Source: Methylosinus sp. Sm6
GTDB lineage: Bacteria > Pseudomonadota > Alphaproteobacteria > Rhizobiales > Beijerinckiaceae
NCBI RefSeq assembly: GCF_019802345.1
Contig: NZ_JAINDZ010000017.1
Location: forward strand, 1-64,000
Direction of reading: 5' to 3'
Length of the DNA: 64,000 nt
Program-made: the position numbers and the translations under genes
Shown here: one piece after another, positions 28,171 through 38,789 of the stretch
Numbering within the stretch: position 1 is the stretch's first letter
How the letters are laid out: each line of letters starts with the position of its first letter
The notes under the pieces: generated by a model
Database searches by the model: none
What the model saw: only the letters and a program-made list of their open reading frames with translations
Told to the model about the DNA's origin: nothing

Positions 28171-28214
28171 GACAGGTCGCTAATTGCAGCCACGAGTCGC
28201 AGAATATGCGACAA
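28171..28214 (-). repeat. Possible degenerate transposon end
   Basis: Read on the minus strand this begins TTGTCGCATATTCTGCGAC and continues with a further AATTAGCGAC then CTGTCG: several TGTCGC-like sites in both orientations within 45 bp, as at ends of Tn5053/Tn7-like (TniA/TnsB) elements. The rest of 28146-28356 shows no gene. No transposase is adjacent. Confidence 0.35.
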
Positions 28215-28356
28215 CGAACGGAATTTAGATAATATCGAGCGTCGCGAGCGATTCTCCTTGCCAGTCCCGGTCTTTCAGGCATAGCATTTGCGTCCGTGTC
28301 CAGCGCAGGTGATGAGACTAGGTAGGTCTCGTTCATAACTGGAAGGAGATGGTCAC

Positions 28357-28473
28357 ATGAATGCGCTTCTCGCCGCAACATTGTGCAGTATCGTCCTGGG
28401 CAGCCTTCCCGTCGCCGCCGTCGCCTATGCGCGGGTGAAGCGCTCCGACAATCGCCGTCACCGTCACAGGTGA
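28357..28473 (+). CDS. Small (38-aa) membrane peptide
   Basis: The ATG at 28357 follows a near-perfect ribosome site (GGAAGGAGATGG). It encodes 38 residues: a hydrophobic helix (about residues 3-24, LLAATLCSIVLGSLPVAAV) and a basic, His/Arg-rich tail ending NRRHRHR. No family recognised. The strong ribosome site is the main evidence that it is real. Confidence 0.6.
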   Translation: MNALLAATLCSIVLGSLPVAAVAYARVKRSDNRRHRHR

Positions 28474-28536
28474 GCTTCTTCAATTTTCGGGTGATCCGCG
28501 CTGACTGCCATCGCTGAACGGCCGTCTCAATCGCCC

Positions 28537-29931
28537 TTGCTCGAGCGCCTGGCCGCGGTCGTGAGCCGAAACGGCGTGATCGCCGATCTGGCCGACATGG
28601 TCGCCTATGTGAAGGAGCCGCGCGACGCCTATCATGGACGCGCGCTCTGCGTCGTGAGGCCGCGCAGCGCCGAGGAGGTCGCCGCCGTCCTCGCCCTCTG
28701 CCATGACGCCGCGGTGGGCGTCGTGCCGCAGGGCGGCAACACCGGCCTCGTCGGCGGCCAGACGCCGGATGAGAGCGGCGCGCAAATCATTCTGTCCCTG
28801 CAGCGGCTCGACCGAATTCGCGAGGTCGATCCCGCCTCCGACACCATGACCGTGGAGGCCGGCGTCGTTCTGGCGCGCGCGCAGGAGGCCGCCGAGCAGG
28901 CGGGACGCTATTTCCCCTTGTCGCTCGCCGCCGAAGGCAGCTGCACGATCGGCGGCAATCTGGCCACCAACGCCGGCGGCGTGCATGTGATCGCCTATGG
29001 AACGGCGCGCGACCTGGCGCTGGGCGTCGAGGTGGCGCTCGCCGATGGGCGGCTGCTCTCCAATCTCTCCAAGCTGCGCAAGGACAATACGGGCTATGAC
29101 CTCACCCATTTGTTCATCGGCTCGGAAGGCACGCTCGGGATCATCACCGCGGCGACGCTGAAGCTGTTTCCGCTGCCGCGCTCGCGCGCCACTTCTCTCG
29201 TCGGCCTCGCCGATCCGCGCGCCGCGCTCGCCTTGCTGAGCCTCGCCAAGGCGCGCGCCGGCTCGGCGCTGGTCGCTTTCGAGATCATCCCGCGCATCGG
29301 CGTGGAGTTCGTGCTGCGCCATCAGCCCGGCGCGCGCGATCCGCTGGCGGGCGCGCACCGCTGGTATGCGCTGATCGAGCTCGCCTCCCCCGCCGAGAGC
29401 GGGACTGAGGAGCTGCTCACCGAGCTGTTGGGCGAGGCGCTGGAGCGGGGCGTCGCCGAGGATGCGGCGCTGGCCGCGACGCTCGAGCAGCGCGCCGGCC
29501 TCTGGCGCCTGCGCGAGACGCTGCCCGAGGCGCAAAAGCCCGAGGGCGGATCGATCAAGCACGATGTCTCGGTGCCGATCGAGAGCATTCCCGCTTTTCT
29601 CGCCGAGGCCGAGGCGCTGGTCCTGCGCCAGGCGCCGGGAGCGCGGCCGGTGCCCTTCGGCCATATGGGCGACGGCAATATCCATTACAATATCTCGCAG
29701 CCGGAGGGCGCCGACCGTGCGGCCTTTCTGGCCCGCCGCGACGAAATGAACGAGCTGGTGCATGGGCTCGTGCGCAAATATTCGGGGTCGATCTCGGCCG
29801 AGCACGGCGTCGGCCGGCTGAAGCGCGAGCTGCTGCAAAAAGTGAAGGACCCCGTGGCGCTCGATCTGATGCGCGCGATCAAGCAGGCGCTCGACCCGAA
29901 GGGCGTGCTCAATCCAGGGAAGCTGCTCTGA
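28537..29931 (+). CDS. FAD-binding 2-hydroxyacid dehydrogenase (GlcD / D-2-hydroxyglutarate dehydrogenase-like)
   Basis: 464 residues. The FAD_binding_4 (PCMH-type) domain spans ~35-215, with QGGNTGLVGGQTPD, GSCTIGGNLATNAGG and SEGTLGIITAATLKL. The C-terminal substrate domain has the metal-site motifs HMGDGNIHYN and EHGVGRLK. Family members oxidise D-2-hydroxyglutarate, D-lactate or glycolate; the substrate is not resolved. The only in-frame start is TTG at 28537 (a CTG at 28501 is also possible), because an in-frame TGA lies just upstream. Confidence 0.85.
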   Translation: MLERLAAVVSRNGVIADLADMVAYVKEPRDAYHGRALCVVRPRSAEEVAAVLALCHDAAVGVVPQGGNTGLVGGQTPDESGAQIILSLQRLDRIREVDPASDTMTVEAGVVLARAQEAAEQAGRYFPLSLAAEGSCTIGGNLATNAGGVHVIAYGTARDLALGVEVALADGRLLSNLSKLRKDNTGYDLTHLFIGSEGTLGIITAATLKLFPLPRSRATSLVGLADPRAALALLSLAKARAGSALVAFEIIPRIGVEFVLRHQPGARDPLAGAHRWYALIELASPAESGTEELLTELLGEALERGVAEDAALAATLEQRAGLWRLRETLPEAQKPEGGSIKHDVSVPIESIPAFLAEAEALVLRQAPGARPVPFGHMGDGNIHYNISQPEGADRAAFLARRDEMNELVHGLVRKYSGSISAEHGVGRLKRELLQKVKDPVALDLMRAIKQALDPKGVLNPGKLL

Positions 29932-29966
29932 GCGTCCACGCTCTCGGCGCGCGCAGGAGCGCCGAA

Positions 29967-30278
29967 TCAGCGGCCGGCGGCGCCCTCATTCCTGACCGTC
30001 TGCTCGACCCCGCAGACCGCGAACCAATTCGGCCGAGCGACGCACGCCCAGCTGTGATACGCGGTCCAGCCCTGGACGGCGCCGCCTATGCCGCCGAAAA
30101 TGGTGGCGGCGGCCATGATCGCGGCAATGATCTTCTGGCCCCTCGTCAATGCCGATATGGGGCTCGTCACGACGGGCTTGCCGTCCCAATACAGCCGACC
30201 TTCGTAGTCGATGCCCAACAGATGCATGTCCTGCGGAAGAATAGAGCGAATCCGCCCATTGTTCGAACGGTTGGACAT
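29967..30278 (-). CDS. Small single-TM protein of unknown function, coupled to the L13 fusion gene
   Basis: 103 residues. A basic N-terminus with HLLGIDYEGRLYWDGKPV, one predicted TM helix (about residues 50-72, KIIAAIMAAATIFGGIGGAV) and a C-terminal part with two Cys. It starts seven bases after the stop of the L13-coiled-coil gene with a GAGG site, so the two are probably one transcript. No family recognised. Confidence 0.6.
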   Translation of the reverse strand: MSNRSNNGRIRSILPQDMHLLGIDYEGRLYWDGKPVVTSPISALTRGQKIIAAIMAAATIFGGIGGAVQGWTAYHSWACVARPNWFAVCGVEQTVRNEGAAGR

Positions 30279-30284
30279 GCAAGC

Positions 30285-31202
30285 TCATCCTCGCAGGTTT
30301 TTCAGCTCGCTCGAAAGCTTTTCCAAAATATCCGCTGTTCTTCGGGTGTTTTCTGCGATGCTGCGCAGCTCTTCGTCGGTTCGATTCTGATAAGATCTGG
30401 TTTCTTTGTGAAACTGCTGATTGCTGTCGTATTCCGCCACGGCTCTCTTGTAGAAATCGTCGAATGATCTGGTGAGAGCGCTCATGGTCTGGTCGGCGGA
30501 ATCCTGCTTCTGCTTGATCTCGTCGAGACGCTTTTCGAGCCGATTCTGCGAGGTCGCCAATTCATCGGTCAGCCTCCGCATCATCGCCTCGAGAGCCTCC
30601 ATGAAGTCGTTCGTCCGCTCTCTCGCCATATCGTCACGCCGCCCTGCGGTTTTCTTGTTTTTCGGATTGAGCGCCGCCACGTCGAGCAAAATCGGCTTTT
30701 GAGCCGCATGCGGATGATTCGGGCCCTTGTAGACGCGCAGATTGCCGAACTGGGCGCGTCCGAGCGGCCCCCTCGGCAGCATGCGTTCGACCGCCTTCTC
30801 CAGCACGCGCTCGGGAAAGCGCCCCTCCAGAACGAATCGGGCCGAGCGCTCCTGCAGTCCTCCGGGAAAGCCCGTATGACGGCGATAGCGCTTCTCGTCC
30901 CGCTTGCGTCCTGTCAGCGCCACCTTCTCGGCGTTGACGACGACCACATTGTCCCCATCGTCCATGTGCGGGGTGAAGGTCGCCTTGTGCTTGCCGCGGA
31001 GGCGCAGAGCGATGATCGACGCCAGACGGCCGACCACGAGTCCGTCCGCGTCGATCACTATCCATTTCTTTTGCGTCTCCGAACGTGTCGAGAAATGGGT
31101 GGAGCGGCTCAACCCAGGCCGTCCTGCCGCCGCCTTGGCTTGCCACGAGCGAGGCTCGACGGCCTCCACGAAGGACGAAAGCGCGATTTGCTCGAGGGCC
31201 AT
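30285..31202 (-). CDS. Ribosomal protein L13 homologue fused to a C-terminal coiled coil
   Basis: 305 residues. Residues ~45-190 align with ribosomal protein L13: [64 protein letters not shown]. After residue ~191 comes an in-frame, unrelated tail, [20 protein letters not shown] and onward, with strong coiled-coil character. The tail could alternatively be a separate protein from ATG 30629. Residues 1-40 are also not L13-like, and a TTG just before [11 protein letters not shown] may be the true start. rpsI, the usual partner of rplM, is absent. The tail DNA is about 47% GC, far below the neighbours. Probably a paralogue, not the housekeeping L13. Confidence 0.7.
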   Translation of the reverse strand: MALEQIALSSFVEAVEPRSWQAKAAAGRPGLSRSTHFSTRSETQKKWIVIDADGLVVGRLASIIALRLRGKHKATFTPHMDDGDNVVVVNAEKVALTGRKRDEKRYRRHTGFPGGLQERSARFVLEGRFPERVLEKAVERMLPRGPLGRAQFGNLRVYKGPNHPHAAQKPILLDVAALNPKNKKTAGRRDDMARERTNDFMEALEAMMRRLTDELATSQNRLEKRLDEIKQKQDSADQTMSALTRSFDDFYKRAVAEYDSNQQFHKETRSYQNRTDEELRSIAENTRRTADILEKLSSELKNLRG

Positions 31203-31702
31203 ATGCGTCGGTGCTCAGATAACTACAGCGCTGAACCACTTTGAACATCCCTTATCCGTAGCAATTGGACGACGGTTCTGCAACCAGATCGCGACTGGAG
31301 CGAGCCGACAACGCCGAACGCGCGAGGGAAAAACGCCGAGCCATCCCGGCAAGGGCCGCGACGCGGAGCGCGCAGGCGGAAGCCGCGCGTCGCTGTCGAA
31401 TCATCGATCTGCGTGAAAAGCTAAGTCACAAAGCGGCGAAGGTCCAATCCCTGTCGTGCGCGGCAGGGCTCCGAATGCGGGTTAACGAGCAGAGAGTTTT
31501 CAGCGTCATGGCCGCGCTTGTCGCGGCCATCCACGCCGTGACGGCCCGCAAAGCCGGAACATGAGCCGAACATCACCGCCTCTTTTTCCCGCACGTCGCG
31601 ATGTCACGGCGTGGATGCCCGCGACAAGCGCGGGCATGACGCGGTTGCACGGAATTTGTTAACCTGGATTCGAAGCCGTGTCGTGCGCGGCCGCACGGGA
31701 CG
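31203..31702. other. Intergenic region without a gene
   Basis: Apart from the REP double hairpin at 31503-31642 I see no convincing gene, RNA or promoter in this 500-bp stretch. Confidence 0.6.
31503..31642. repeat. REP/BIME-type inverted pair with compensatory changes
   Basis: Two 40-bp arms (31503-31542 and 31603-31642) are inverted copies that differ at only two positions. Each arm is itself a hairpin (GGCCGCG-CTTGT-CGCGGCC and CCCGCG-ACAAG-CGCGGG). The two differences are paired within each hairpin, so both copies keep base pairing. Elements of the CATGCCCGCGCTTGTCGCGG type are dispersed in many alphaproteobacterial genomes. Confidence 0.75.
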
Positions 31703-32335
31703 TTATCGCGCCGCGCCGCGGCGGCCGTGGCGTCGGCGCTCGGCCGCGCCCGTCTCCGCCACGCCGCCCTCGAAGCCGACGAGAATCTCGTATTCGTCGG
31801 CTGCCTGGGGGCCGACATAGGGGACGAGCAGCGGATCGGCGATCACGCGGAACGCGCCGCGCGTCGCGCCGGAGGGGATTGTCGCGGAGACGCGATAGGT
31901 CTTCGAATCGGCGATGGATTCGTCCTTCTGCCGCCGCACGGAGATGCGCAGCGCGCCGGAATAGGCGCCGGGCGAGCCGGCCGGGCCGAGCACGGCGGCG
32001 CCTTCGACGCCGACCTTTATCGCGATGCGGTCGCCCTGCATCGCGCATTCGCGCGCCATGTCGCCGAGCGAGAGCTGATAGCGCACGGCGGCATTGTCCG
32101 CGCCCGGAGGCGAGCGCAGCGAGGCGGCTCCCGAATCGACGAGGATCTCGGGACAGTCGACGCCGAGCGATCCGCTCGCCGGGGGGGCGGGGGGCGCGCC
32201 CGGCGCCTGCTCGGCCTTCTTGTCGCCGAACAGGCCGAACGGGTCGGGCAGATCGAGGCCGCGCGCCGCCCCCAGGGAGAACGCGAGGCCTGCGCCGAGG
32301 GCTGCGAGCGACGCCGAGATGCGCTTTGCGTCCAT
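31703..32335 (-). CDS. Exported protein of unknown function
   Basis: 210 residues with an N-terminal signal peptide (MDAKRISASLAALGAGLAFS), a Pro/Ala linker (~45-58) and a folded domain with two Cys (DCPEI and RECAM). The C-terminal tail is Arg/Ala-rich. No family is recognised with certainty. It is downstream of and co-oriented with the IalB-family gene, 48 bases away, so they may be co-transcribed. Confidence 0.6.
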   Translation of the reverse strand: MDAKRISASLAALGAGLAFSLGAARGLDLPDPFGLFGDKKAEQAPGAPPAPPASGSLGVDCPEILVDSGAASLRSPPGADNAAVRYQLSLGDMARECAMQGDRIAIKVGVEGAAVLGPAGSPGAYSGALRISVRRQKDESIADSKTYRVSATIPSGATRGAFRVIADPLLVPYVGPQAADEYEILVGFEGGVAETGAAERRRHGRRGAAR

Positions 32336-32383
32336 GCAACTGTCTTCCTTCTCGTCCTCATTGCCGCCCGAGCGCCCGCGCCG

Positions 32384-32917
32384 TCACGGGAGCTTGGCGA
32401 AGCCCTCCTTGAAGCCGGCGAGCGACAGCGGCAGGCCGACGCCTTCGTCCGGCGTCAGATAGATCACGAAGGTCGCGGTCTTGCCGCTCTTCAGCTGCTC
32501 GATCAGCGCGTCGTCCATCACCACCTCGGCCACGCAGCCAGAGGGCAGGCAGCGCAGGAAGCCGGTGTCGCCGATGCGCGTCTTGTCGATGGTGAGGCCG
32601 AGTCCCTTGATGAGCAGCACGTTGAGCGGCGCGATGACGCGCAGCAGGCGGCTCTTGCCGTCGCTGGTCTTCAGGACGATCACGACCAGATTGATGTTGG
32701 CCTTGTCCTCGGCGGCGACGCTCTGAATGAGGGCGCATTGCTCGCTCGCGGCGCCGGGCGGAGTCTCGCAGCGAATCTCCCAATCGCCGAATCGCGATTT
32801 GAGCGCGCCTTGCGCGGCGGCGGGTGGGCAGGCTGCTTGTGCGGCGCCCGCCAAGACGACGCCCGCGACTAGATGTCGCAACCAGCCCAATCGGCGATCG
32901 GGGGCGCTTGGCCTCAT
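32384..32917 (-). CDS. Invasion-associated locus B (IalB) family protein
   Basis: About 177 residues with a signal peptide (hydrophobic stretch LVAGVVLAGAAQAAC, then AAAQG) followed by the IalB domain: FGDWEIRCETPPGA, QCALIQ and FLRCLPSGCVAEVVMDD with conserved Cys pairs. IalB proteins are periplasmic or outer-membrane associated; their function outside pathogens is unclear. The ATG at 32917 follows CGGAG. Confidence 0.8.
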   Translation of the reverse strand: MRPSAPDRRLGWLRHLVAGVVLAGAAQAACPPAAAQGALKSRFGDWEIRCETPPGAASEQCALIQSVAAEDKANINLVVIVLKTSDGKSRLLRVIAPLNVLLIKGLGLTIDKTRIGDTGFLRCLPSGCVAEVVMDDALIEQLKSGKTATFVIYLTPDEGVGLPLSLAGFKEGFAKLP

Positions 32918-33275
32918 TTTCGCTCCGTGACGCTCGATGTGTGTCATTCAATGCGGAATCCACTGGGCCATAAGATCGAATCCCGGCCGAATCGGGGCGT
33001 TGCGCAACGCCGCGCGATCCTATTCGCTGGGTAGCAAATGGCCAGTGTCTGTCAAGCTGCACGCCGCCGCCGCCGCTGTGCCGCCGGTCATGGGAAGGCG
33101 CGACTATTTGTCAATCGGGCTGTGGCGCCGCAGCGATTGCGTAGGAGCGCCGTTTGTGATTGAACCCGCGTCGGAACATGCGTCGTGCGCGGCTTGCGGC
33201 GGGCCGCCCGGCGCGAAATAACCCGGACATCAGAATCATAACGACCTTGTTCCGAAGGTCCGAGAGGCGAAGTTC
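32918..33275. other. Divergent intergenic region upstream of coxB
   Basis: This 358-bp stretch separates the IalB gene (minus) from coxB (plus) and must hold both promoters. A TTGTCA hexamer near 33110 is the only -35-like match noticed; no convincing -10 partner was found. No gene seen. Confidence 0.4.
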
Positions 33276-34148
33276 ATGCTCATCGGCAGACGATATTTTT
33301 TCCGCCGCGCGGCCGCAACGGCAGGCGCCATTCTCCCCGTCCTGCTGTTCGCGGGACTGGCCTTCGCCCAGGTCGAAGGCAGGCCGACGCCGGGAGGGCT
33401 GGGGCTGCCGGCCACGGTCACCGACGTCGGCGCCGAGACGCAGTTCTTCTACAATGTCATTCTTCTTCCGGTCATCAGCTTCATCGGCCTCTTCGTTCTC
33501 GGCCTCCTCGCCTATGTCTGCTGGCGCTTCAGCGAAAACGCCAATCCGGTTCCCTCCAAGCTGACGCATCATACCGGGCTCGAGATCGCGTGGACCCTCG
33601 TTCCGGTCCTGATCCTCGTCTTCATCGCCGTGCCCTCCTTCCGGCTGCTCGCCCATCAGGTCGAAATTCCCGAGGCGGCGGTGACGATCAAAGTCACCGG
33701 CAACCAATGGTACTGGTCCTTCGCCTATCCGGAGGATCAGGGCGGCGGTTTCTCCTTCGACCAGTTCATGAAGACCGACGCCGAGCTGAAGGAGGGCGAC
33801 ATTCGTCTCCTCTCGGTCGACAATGAGGCGGTGGTCCCGGTCGGCGAGGTGATCAAGCTGCAGGTGGTCGCCTCCGACGTCATCCATTCCTACACCATCC
33901 CGGCTTTCACCATCCGCATCGACGCGGTGCCCGGCCGGCTCAACGAGACATGGTTCAAGGCCGAGAAGGAAGGCGTCTTCTACGGCCAGTGCTCGAAGAT
34001 CTGCGGCAAGGATCATGCGTTCATGCCCACCGCCATCCGCGTCGTCTCCAAGGAGAAATATGCGGAATGGCTGGTCGAGGCGAAGAAGAAGTTCGCAAAG
34101 CTCGACGACGGTCGTGTGAAGCTCGCCGCCGACGTCGAGCAGCGCTGA
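33276..34148 (+). CDS. coxB: Cytochrome c oxidase subunit II
   Basis: 290 residues: a signal peptide (~1-31), two TM helices (~58-80 and ~100-123) and a periplasmic cupredoxin domain with the CuA ligands: His in SDVIHSY, and Cys, Cys, His and Met in GQCSKICGKDHAFMP. The usual CSELC is CSKIC here, so the Glu that normally gives a backbone ligand is Lys; the side chain is not essential for CuA. The YYWSF-like segment reads NQWYWSFAYP. First gene of the aa3 oxidase operon. Confidence 0.97.
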   Translation: MLIGRRYFFRRAAATAGAILPVLLFAGLAFAQVEGRPTPGGLGLPATVTDVGAETQFFYNVILLPVISFIGLFVLGLLAYVCWRFSENANPVPSKLTHHTGLEIAWTLVPVLILVFIAVPSFRLLAHQVEIPEAAVTIKVTGNQWYWSFAYPEDQGGGFSFDQFMKTDAELKEGDIRLLSVDNEAVVPVGEVIKLQVVASDVIHSYTIPAFTIRIDAVPGRLNETWFKAEKEGVFYGQCSKICGKDHAFMPTAIRVVSKEKYAEWLVEAKKKFAKLDDGRVKLAADVEQR

Positions 34149-34170
34149 TCCGGCATCGCAAAACAAATAA

Positions 34171-35865
<1,695 letters not shown>

Positions 35866-35946
35866 TCGGCGCCGCCGGATCCGGGGAGCGGCGCCCCGGT
35901 CCGGCGGCCATATCGCCTTCGAGAGGCGGGTAGGGTTGGAGCGATC

Positions 35947-36882
35947 ATGAGCGATGCTTCCTTCATCCTCGACGACAGCGCGCCGCGCGTCCCCACAGCA
36001 GCGCCGGGAGATTATCTCGCCCTGTTGAAGCCGCGGGTGATGTCGCTGGTCGTGTTCACGGCGCTGGCCGGCCTGCTGCTGGCGCCGACCCCGCCGCATC
36101 CCGTCCTCGCCTTTGCGTCGCTGCTCGCCATCGCCGTCGGGGCGGGCGCCTCCGGCGCGCTCAACATGTGGTTCGACGCCGATATCGACGCGCTGATGAC
36201 GCGCACGCGGCTGCGTCCCATCCCCGCCGGGCGGCTCGCGCGCGAGGAGGCGCTGGCCTTCGGCCTCGTGCTCGCCGTGATGGCCGTCTTCACGCTCGGC
36301 CTCGTCGCCAATTGGCTGGCTGCGGCGCTGCTCGCCTTCACCATCTTCTTCTACGTCGTCGTCTACACAATGTGGCTGAAGCGCTCGACGCCGATGAACA
36401 TCGTCATCGGCGGCGCGGCCGGGGCGCTGCCGCCGGTCGTCGGCTTCGCCGCGGCGACGGGCTCGGTCGATCTCTCCAGCATCGTGCTCTTCTCCATCAT
36501 CTTCATCTGGACGCCGCCGCACTTCTGGGCGCTGGCCCTGGTCAAGCGCGACGAATATGGCCGCGCGGGCGTGCCCATGCTGCCCAATGTCGCCGGCGAG
36601 GACCGCACACGGCTGGAGATTCTGGCCTATTCGCTGGCTCTCGCGCCGATCGGCGTTGCGCCCTATCTCCTCGGCTTCGCCTCGCCGATCTACGGCGTCG
36701 CCTCGATCCTGCTCGGCGCGGCCCTCATCCTCGGCGCGGTTCAGGTGTTCCGCCTGCGCAGCGGCGAGGCGGCGCGGCGCGCGGCGATGCGCCTGTTCTT
36801 TTTTTCCATCGTCTATCTGTTCCTGCTGTTCATGGCCCTGGTGATCGAGCGGCTGGTTCATCTGTCGCCCTGGTTCGCCTGA
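35947..36882 (+). CDS. ctaB: Protohaem IX farnesyltransferase (haem O synthase)
   Basis: 311 residues, polytopic UbiA-family prenyltransferase. The first Asp-rich motif [15 protein letters not shown] (about residues 75-89) and the following RPIPAGRL are diagnostic of CtaB/COX10. Farnesylates haem b to haem o for later conversion to haem a in the oxidase encoded just upstream. Conserved place in the alphaproteobacterial cox operon. Confidence 0.96.
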   Translation: MSDASFILDDSAPRVPTAAPGDYLALLKPRVMSLVVFTALAGLLLAPTPPHPVLAFASLLAIAVGAGASGALNMWFDADIDALMTRTRLRPIPAGRLAREEALAFGLVLAVMAVFTLGLVANWLAAALLAFTIFFYVVVYTMWLKRSTPMNIVIGGAAGALPPVVGFAAATGSVDLSSIVLFSIIFIWTPPHFWALALVKRDEYGRAGVPMLPNVAGEDRTRLEILAYSLALAPIGVAPYLLGFASPIYGVASILLGAALILGAVQVFRLRSGEAARRAAMRLFFFSIVYLFLLFMALVIERLVHLSPWFA

Positions 36883-36912
36883 ACGCAATCGACACGAGAG
36901 GACGAAGCCATC

Positions 36913-37095
36913 ATGGAGCGACGCCGAAACGAGAGGCCGACAGAGCCGGAGGGATACGTCCTCACTCCGGAGCAGGAGAAGAGCCGGCGGGCGCGCAACA
37001 TCGCCATCGGCGTCGCCGTCGCACTGTTCGTGGCGCTGTTCTATTTCGTCACCATCGTGAAGCTCGGCGGCAACGTCGTGCCGAGGAGCCAGTGA
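36913..37095 (+). CDS. Small CoxF-like membrane protein
   Basis: 60 residues: a basic N-terminus (EQEKSRRARN) and one TM helix (about residues 31-51, IAIGVAVALFVALFYFVTIV). It matches the short protein between ctaB and ctaG in many alphaproteobacterial cox operons (often called CoxF), probably an assembly factor or accessory subunit. The next gene begins one base after its stop. Confidence 0.8.
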   Translation: MERRRNERPTEPEGYVLTPEQEKSRRARNIAIGVAVALFVALFYFVTIVKLGGNVVPRSQ

Positions 37096-37096
37096 G

Positions 37097-37702
37097 ATGA
37101 AGGAGAATGCCCCGCGCCGCGACGAGCAGGGGGCCGGGCGCTCGCGCCTCGGCCGGTCGGCCGGCGCGCTCGTGCTCGGCTCCGTCGCCATGCTGGCGCT
37201 CAGCTTCGCCTCGGTCCCGCTCTATCGCGCCTTCTGCGCCGCGACCGGGTTCGGCGGAACGACGCAGGTCGCCAAGGCGGCGCCGGCAAAGCCCGGCGAG
37301 CGGCGACTCGGAGTGCGTTTCGACGCCAATGTGGCGCGCGATCTGCCCTGGCGCTTCGAGCCGGAGACGAGCCGGGTCGTCGCGCGCACCGGCGAGACGA
37401 CGACGGTCTATTACAAGGTCGTCAATCTCTCCGACCGCGAAACCATCGGCGTCGCCGCCTATAATGTCAGCCCCGACCAGGCGGGCGCCTATTTCAACAA
37501 GCTGGCCTGCTTCTGCTTTTCCGAGCAGAAGCTCGGTCCGCACGAGACGGCGGAATGGCCGGTGGTGTTCTTCCTCGATCCGGCGCTCGAATCCGACGAG
37601 ACGATGAGCCGCGTCGAGGAGGTCACGCTCTCCTACACATTCTTCCCCGGCAAGGGGGCGCCCAAGGCGGCGAGCGCCGAAGGGACGAAGCCGAGGTCCT
37701 GA
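37097..37702 (+). CDS. ctaG: Cytochrome c oxidase assembly protein CtaG (Cox11)
   Basis: 201 residues: one N-terminal TM helix (~20-42, ending VPLYRAFCAATGFGG) and a periplasmic immunoglobulin-like domain with the copper motif CFCF (FNKLACFCFSEQKL) and FFLDPAL. Cox11 delivers copper to the CuB site of subunit I. Confidence 0.96.
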   Translation: MKENAPRRDEQGAGRSRLGRSAGALVLGSVAMLALSFASVPLYRAFCAATGFGGTTQVAKAAPAKPGERRLGVRFDANVARDLPWRFEPETSRVVARTGETTTVYYKVVNLSDRETIGVAAYNVSPDQAGAYFNKLACFCFSEQKLGPHETAEWPVVFFLDPALESDETMSRVEEVTLSYTFFPGKGAPKAASAEGTKPRS

Positions 37703-37828
37703 ACGAAGCAGGATGTCGGTGAGAGCAATAAGCGATGGGCGCGCCGGCGGCGGGGCGCGACGGTCGCTCGAAGGAGCCTAGTCAACGAGAGCCGGCAGAG
37801 GCCGGCGCACTGTCTTGAGGAACTGAAC

Positions 37829-38692
37829 ATGGCGGACGGACACGCGAAACCCCAGCACGATTACCATCTCGTCGATCCGAGCCCCTGGCCGCTCGTCGGC
37901 TCCCTCGCCGCTCTCGTCACCGCCATCGGCGCCATTCACTGGATGAAGGGCCTGCCGATCTTCGGCCTGTCCTACGGCGCGCCGGCGCTGTTTTCCGCCG
38001 GTTTCGCCGGCGTGCTCTTCACCATGTGGTCCTGGTGGGGCGACATCATCCGCGAGGCCGAGCACGAAGGCCATCATACGCCGGTCGTGCAGCTGCATCA
38101 CCGTTATGGGGTGATCCTGTTCATCCTCTCGGAAGTGATGTTCTTCGTCGCCTGGTTCTGGGCCTTCTTCAACTCCTCGATCTTCCCGGCCGATCCCACG
38201 CAGTTCACGCGCGCCGAGCTGTTCCATGGCGTGTGGCCGCCCCATGGCATCGAGGTGCTGAACCCCTGGCATCTGCCGCTGCTCAACACAGTCCTGCTGC
38301 TCAGCTCCGGCGCGACGCTGACCTGGGCGCATCACGCCTTGCTGCACAATGACCGCGACATAGTGAAGAAGGGGCTGATCGCCACCATCCTGCTCGGCCT
38401 CACCTTCACCTGCGTGCAGGCTTACGAATACGCCCACGCGCCCTTCGCCTTCAAAGGCTCGATCTATGGCGCGACCTTCTTCATGGCGACCGGCTTCCAC
38501 GGTTTCCACGTGATCGTCGGCACGATCTTCCTGATCGTCTGCCTGGCGCGCACCTATGCCGGCCAGTTCAAGCCCGAGCAGCATCTCGGATTCGAATTCG
38601 CCGCATGGTATTGGCATTTCGTCGACGTCGTCTGGCTGTTCCTGTTCGCCTCCATCTACGTCTGGGGCAATTGGGGCGGGGCGATGGAATAG
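37829..38692 (+). CDS. coxC: Cytochrome c oxidase subunit III
   Basis: 287 residues, seven TM helices, with family marks HDYHLVDPSPWPLVGS, SWWGDIIREAEHEGHHT, FILSEVMFFVAWFWAFF and the C-terminal WYWHFVDVVWLFLF. It stabilises the catalytic core of the oxidase. A 126-bp gap with no recognisable gene separates it from ctaG. Confidence 0.97.
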   Translation: MADGHAKPQHDYHLVDPSPWPLVGSLAALVTAIGAIHWMKGLPIFGLSYGAPALFSAGFAGVLFTMWSWWGDIIREAEHEGHHTPVVQLHHRYGVILFILSEVMFFVAWFWAFFNSSIFPADPTQFTRAELFHGVWPPHGIEVLNPWHLPLLNTVLLLSSGATLTWAHHALLHNDRDIVKKGLIATILLGLTFTCVQAYEYAHAPFAFKGSIYGATFFMATGFHGFHVIVGTIFLIVCLARTYAGQFKPEQHLGFEFAAWYWHFVDVVWLFLFASIYVWGNWGGAME

Positions 38693-38789
38693 GCCGGCTC
38701 GCCGATTCCAGCGTTTTTGGAGCGCCGGCGACACGCCGGCGCTTCTTTCATTTTCGGCGTCGCCCCTGCGAGCGACGGAAAGGAAACCC

